Positions 12,399 to 14,690 of a stretch of 14,690 nucleotides of DNA are shown here, one piece after another (within the stretch, counting starts at the first letter, position 1; each line of letters opens with the position of its first letter). This stretch comes from Syntrophomonas sp. UBA4807. GTDB taxonomy: Bacteria > Bacillota > Syntrophomonadia > Syntrophomonadales > Syntrophomonadaceae. The notes below the pieces were generated by a model, which was not told the DNA's origin, ran no database searches, and was given only the letters and a program-made list of their open reading frames with translations. Both the position numbers and the translations under genes were made by a program. The stretch covers positions 1-14,690 of the forward strand of contig DHGD01000157.1 in the NCBI GenBank assembly GCA_002402575.1, in the 5' to 3' direction.

Positions 12399-14690
12399 TC
12401 AAGATTGTGTCAGAGAACCGTCCCTTGACACTACCTCGGCGCAGCGCTGGCACAAGGTGGAGTGCCCGCTATGCTTGCCTACGGTATTGTCGATTATCCA
12501 GCAGCGTTCGCATTTTTCACCTGGGGCGGACTCCACGGTCACGCTCAGACCGGGGACGTGCTCCAAGGTGACGGCGTTGACGGGAGGCGCCGTGGCAGGC
12601 ACTACTTTGCAACTGGAGACGATGAACATTTTTTGAATATCGGTCATTCCGACAAATACCTGCTCCCAAGCCGGGTTTACGAACAGGGTGACAGCGGCTC
12701 CCAGTGAATGCCCAATAATTTTCTTGGCGCGGGCCTCTTCCAAGGCCTTAGTCACTACCTCGCGGGCGCTCAGCACCATGTCCATGCGTTTTTCCAAAAC
12801 CGGGTCCTGGTATTTGTCATCGGGGCGCGGCCATTCCAGGAGCTGCACACTCTCCGGCTGGCCGTCGCGGCGCAAGTAGGACCAGATTTCTTCGCTGGTG
12901 AAGGCTAAAATCGGGGTCAACAATACCACCAGGACGTTTATCAGCTTGTAGAGCACCGTCTGGGCGGCCCGGCGCTCGTGGTCATGGGAATTGGAGCAAT
13001 ACAGCTTGTCCTTGAGAATATCGAAATAGATGTTGCTCAGTTCAATAGTGCAGAAGTTGTGGATGGAATGGAATACCACATGGAATTCATATTCATCATA
13101 GGCATTGGTAACGCGGCGCACCAGGTTATCCAGCTTCAAGAGGGCCCAGCGGTCCAGGTCGGCGAGCTGTTCAAACGCCACTTGATCGCGCGTGGGGACA
13201 AAGTCGAACAGGTTGCTCAAAATAAAGCGGCAGGTGTTGCGAATTTTGCGGTACGCTTCAGCGCTCTGTTTGATGATGTTCTTAGAAACCGACACGTCGT
13301 TGCGGTAATCCGCCGACGACACCCACAGGCGCAGGATGTCGGCCCCCATCTCATTGACCATGACCAGGGGGTCAATGACATTACCCAGCGATTTGCTCAT
13401 TTTGCGTCCCTGCTCATCGACCGTGAAGCCGTGGGTCAGTACCTGGCGGTAAGGGGCGCTGCCGCGTACTGCCACTGCGGTGGAAAGCGAGGAATTGAAC
13501 CACCCGCGGTGCTGGTCGCTGCCTTCCAGATACATGTCGGCCGGCCAGCTCAAACCCTCATAGGTGTCCAATACCGCCATATGGCTGGAGCCGGAATCAA
13601 ACCACACGTCCATGATGTCGGTTTCTTTGCGGAAATTAGCGCCGCCGCAGCCTGCGCAAACATAGCCCTCAGGCAGCAATTCGGCGGGCGATTTGATGAA
13701 CCAGGCGTCAGACCCCTCCTGGGCGAAAATCTTGCTGATGCGGTCGATGGTCTCATCGTTGATGACCGTTTCTCCACAGTCATCGCAGTAGAAGATGGGG
13801 ATGGGGACTCCCCAGGTGCGCTGCCGGGAAATACACCAGTCGCCGCGGTCGCGCACCATGTTGTAAATACGCTCCCGCCCCCAGCTGGGGATCCAGCGTA
13901 CTTCATCAATAGCTTTGAGGGCGTTCTCGCGAAAGCCGTCGATGGAGGCGAACCACTGCTCGGTAGCGCGGTAGATGATGGGGCTTTTGCAGCGCCAGCA
14001 GTGGGCGTATTGATGCTCTATTTTAGTCGTTTTTAACAGCATATGCTGTTTTTTCAGTTCTTCGATTACCGCGTCGTTGGCATTGTGCACGTAAAGCCCT
14101 TCGAACTGCCGGGCCTCGGCAGTGAAACGGCCGCTGTTGTCAATCGGCGAGATCACTTCCAGGCCGTAGATTTTGCCCACATAGAAGTCCTCTTCGCCAT
14201 GGCCGGGCGCGGTGTGTACGCAGCCGGTGCCGGCTTCCAGAGTGACATGCTCGCCCAGGATGACCAGTGAGTCGCGCTCAAAGAAGGGATGGGAGCATAC
14301 CACCAGTTCCAGCTGTTTGCCGACGAATTCCCGCAGGATTGGGGCATCCTGCCAGCCCAATTCCTGTCTGACCTGTTCCAATAAGCCTTTGGCGAGTACA
14401 TATTTTTCATTGTTGACTTGCACCATAACATACTCGTACCCGGGATGCAGAGAAATGCCGGTGTTGGCCGGCAGGGTCCAGGGAGTGGTGGTCCAGATAA
14501 TCACAAAGGCGTCCTGGGGCAAGACCCCTTTGCCGTCCTTGACCGGAAATTTCACATAAATGGAGGGAGAAACCTTGTCCCCGTACTCCACTTCAGCCTC
14601 GGCCAGGGCGGTCTCGCACTCGCCGCACCAGTACACTGGCTTCAAGCCTTTATAAATGTAACCCTTGCTGGCCATGGCCCCGAAAACCTT
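12399..14690 (-). CDS. ileS: isoleucyl-tRNA synthetase, 3' part (5' end outside the window)
   Basis: Charges tRNA-Ile with isoleucine. About 763 C-terminal residues are in the window; the frame runs on through the right edge (KVFGAMASKGYIYKGLKP), so the ATG at 14673-14675 is internal and the HIGH motif lies outside. Visible parts in order: the zinc-associated YKGLKPVYWCGECE; the CP1 editing domain with TTTPWTLPANTG and GTGCVHTAPGHGEEDF; WCISRQRTWGVPIP; DVWFDSGSSH; the catalytic loop KMSKS (codons at 13389-13403) in GRKMSKSLGN; the anticodon-binding domain; and the C-terminal zinc knuckle CERC ... CQRC. The last eight residues (RDGSLTQS) are unlike other IleRS tails. They are encoded by the dispersed repeat copy at 12407-12431 and the codons just past it. 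Confidence 0.97.
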   Translation of the reverse strand, partial: KVFGAMASKGYIYKGLKPVYWCGECETALAEAEVEYGDKVSPSIYVKFPVKDGKGVLPQDAFVIIWTTTPWTLPANTGISLHPGYEYVMVQVNNEKYVLAKGLLEQVRQELGWQDAPILREFVGKQLELVVCSHPFFERDSLVILGEHVTLEAGTGCVHTAPGHGEEDFYVGKIYGLEVISPIDNSGRFTAEARQFEGLYVHNANDAVIEELKKQHMLLKTTKIEHQYAHCWRCKSPIIYRATEQWFASIDGFRENALKAIDEVRWIPSWGRERIYNMVRDRGDWCISRQRTWGVPIPIFYCDDCGETVINDETIDRISKIFAQEGSDAWFIKSPAELLPEGYVCAGCGGANFRKETDIMDVWFDSGSSHMAVLDTYEGLSWPADMYLEGSDQHRGWFNSSLSTAVAVRGSAPYRQVLTHGFTVDEQGRKMSKSLGNVIDPLVMVNEMGADILRLWVSSADYRNDVSVSKNIIKQSAEAYRKIRNTCRFILSNLFDFVPTRDQVAFEQLADLDRWALLKLDNLVRRVTNAYDEYEFHVVFHSIHNFCTIELSNIYFDILKDKLYCSNSHDHERRAAQTVLYKLINVLVVLLTPILAFTSEEIWSYLRRDGQPESVQLLEWPRPDDKYQDPVLEKRMDMVLSAREVVTKALEEARAKKIIGHSLGAAVTLFVNPAWEQVFVGMTDIQKMFIVSSCKVVPATAPPVNAVTLEHVPGLSVTVESAPGEKCERCWIIDNTVGKHSGHSTLCQRCAEVVSRDGSLTQS
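12407..12431. repeat. dispersed repeat, copy 2, inside the ileS 3' end
   Basis: A 25-base unit with inverted ends GTGTCA/TGACAC around GAGAACCGTCCCT. Read on the minus strand it encodes the final residues of IleRS, and the stop codon (12399-12401) lies just beyond it. Confidence 0.7.

Noticed and set aside
12978..14036. 352-residue plus-strand frame
   Set aside because: It lies entirely antisense to ileS, which has unmistakable IleRS motifs throughout; the antisense translation shows no domain.
1..14690. CRISPR array, tRNA, rRNA, insertion sequence or phage genes
   Set aside because: I looked for spaced direct repeats, tRNA cloverleaf and T-arm signals, and transposase or phage motifs on both strands and saw none; the only repeats are the short ones listed.

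Overview
The window looks like a chromosomal segment of an endospore-forming-type Firmicute (class Clostridia, moderately high GC, Syntrophomonadales or Peptococcaceae-like by gene content). The reasons are a MurT/GatD lipid II amidation pair, a YtpB-type (DUF2600) terpene synthase beside a long-chain prenyl synthase, a YteA/YlyA-type zinc finger protein downstream of ileS, and GGAGG-type ribosome binding sites with frequent GTG and TTG starts. Taxonomy is inferred from these families only. Apart from one chemoreceptor, every gene lies on the minus strand. There are no tRNA, rRNA, CRISPR or transposase genes.

Right part (about 9.4 to 14.7 kb, minus strand, read right to left): ileS, whose 5' end lies beyond the window; a small ACT-domain protein and its usual partner, the PFL/DUF711 (UPF0210) protein; a DUF5665 membrane protein; a TraR/DksA-type C4 zinc finger protein; and a possible 63-residue protein. 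A family 4 glycosyltransferase of the diacylglycerol glucosyltransferase type follows at 8.0 to 9.2 kb. The ileS 3' end runs into a short dispersed repeat, present here in two copies, which supplies the last codons of the gene.

Middle (about 6.2 to 8.0 kb): a single plus-strand gene for a soluble chemoreceptor with a duplicated N-terminal sensor module. It sits in sequence that looks more AT-rich than its surroundings and behind a leader full of inverted repeats.

Left part (about 0.1 to 6.2 kb, minus strand): murT, then gatD after an unusual 351-base gap, a long-chain polyprenyl diphosphate synthase, the tightly coupled DUF2600 terpene synthase, and a CorA-type Mg2+ transporter. The shared theme is envelope and isoprenoid metabolism: lipid II amidation, polyprenyl diphosphate supply and a C35 terpene.

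The most interesting item is not a protein. Between the DUF2600 gene and corA, positions 1225-1376 fold on paper into a long bulge-free helix with a purine-rich internal loop. This helix encloses four tandem hairpins and a possible pseudoknot. All four G-U pairs make sense only on the plus strand, opposite to the flanking genes. I do not recognise it as a known RNA family, and I propose it as a candidate new structured non-coding RNA.
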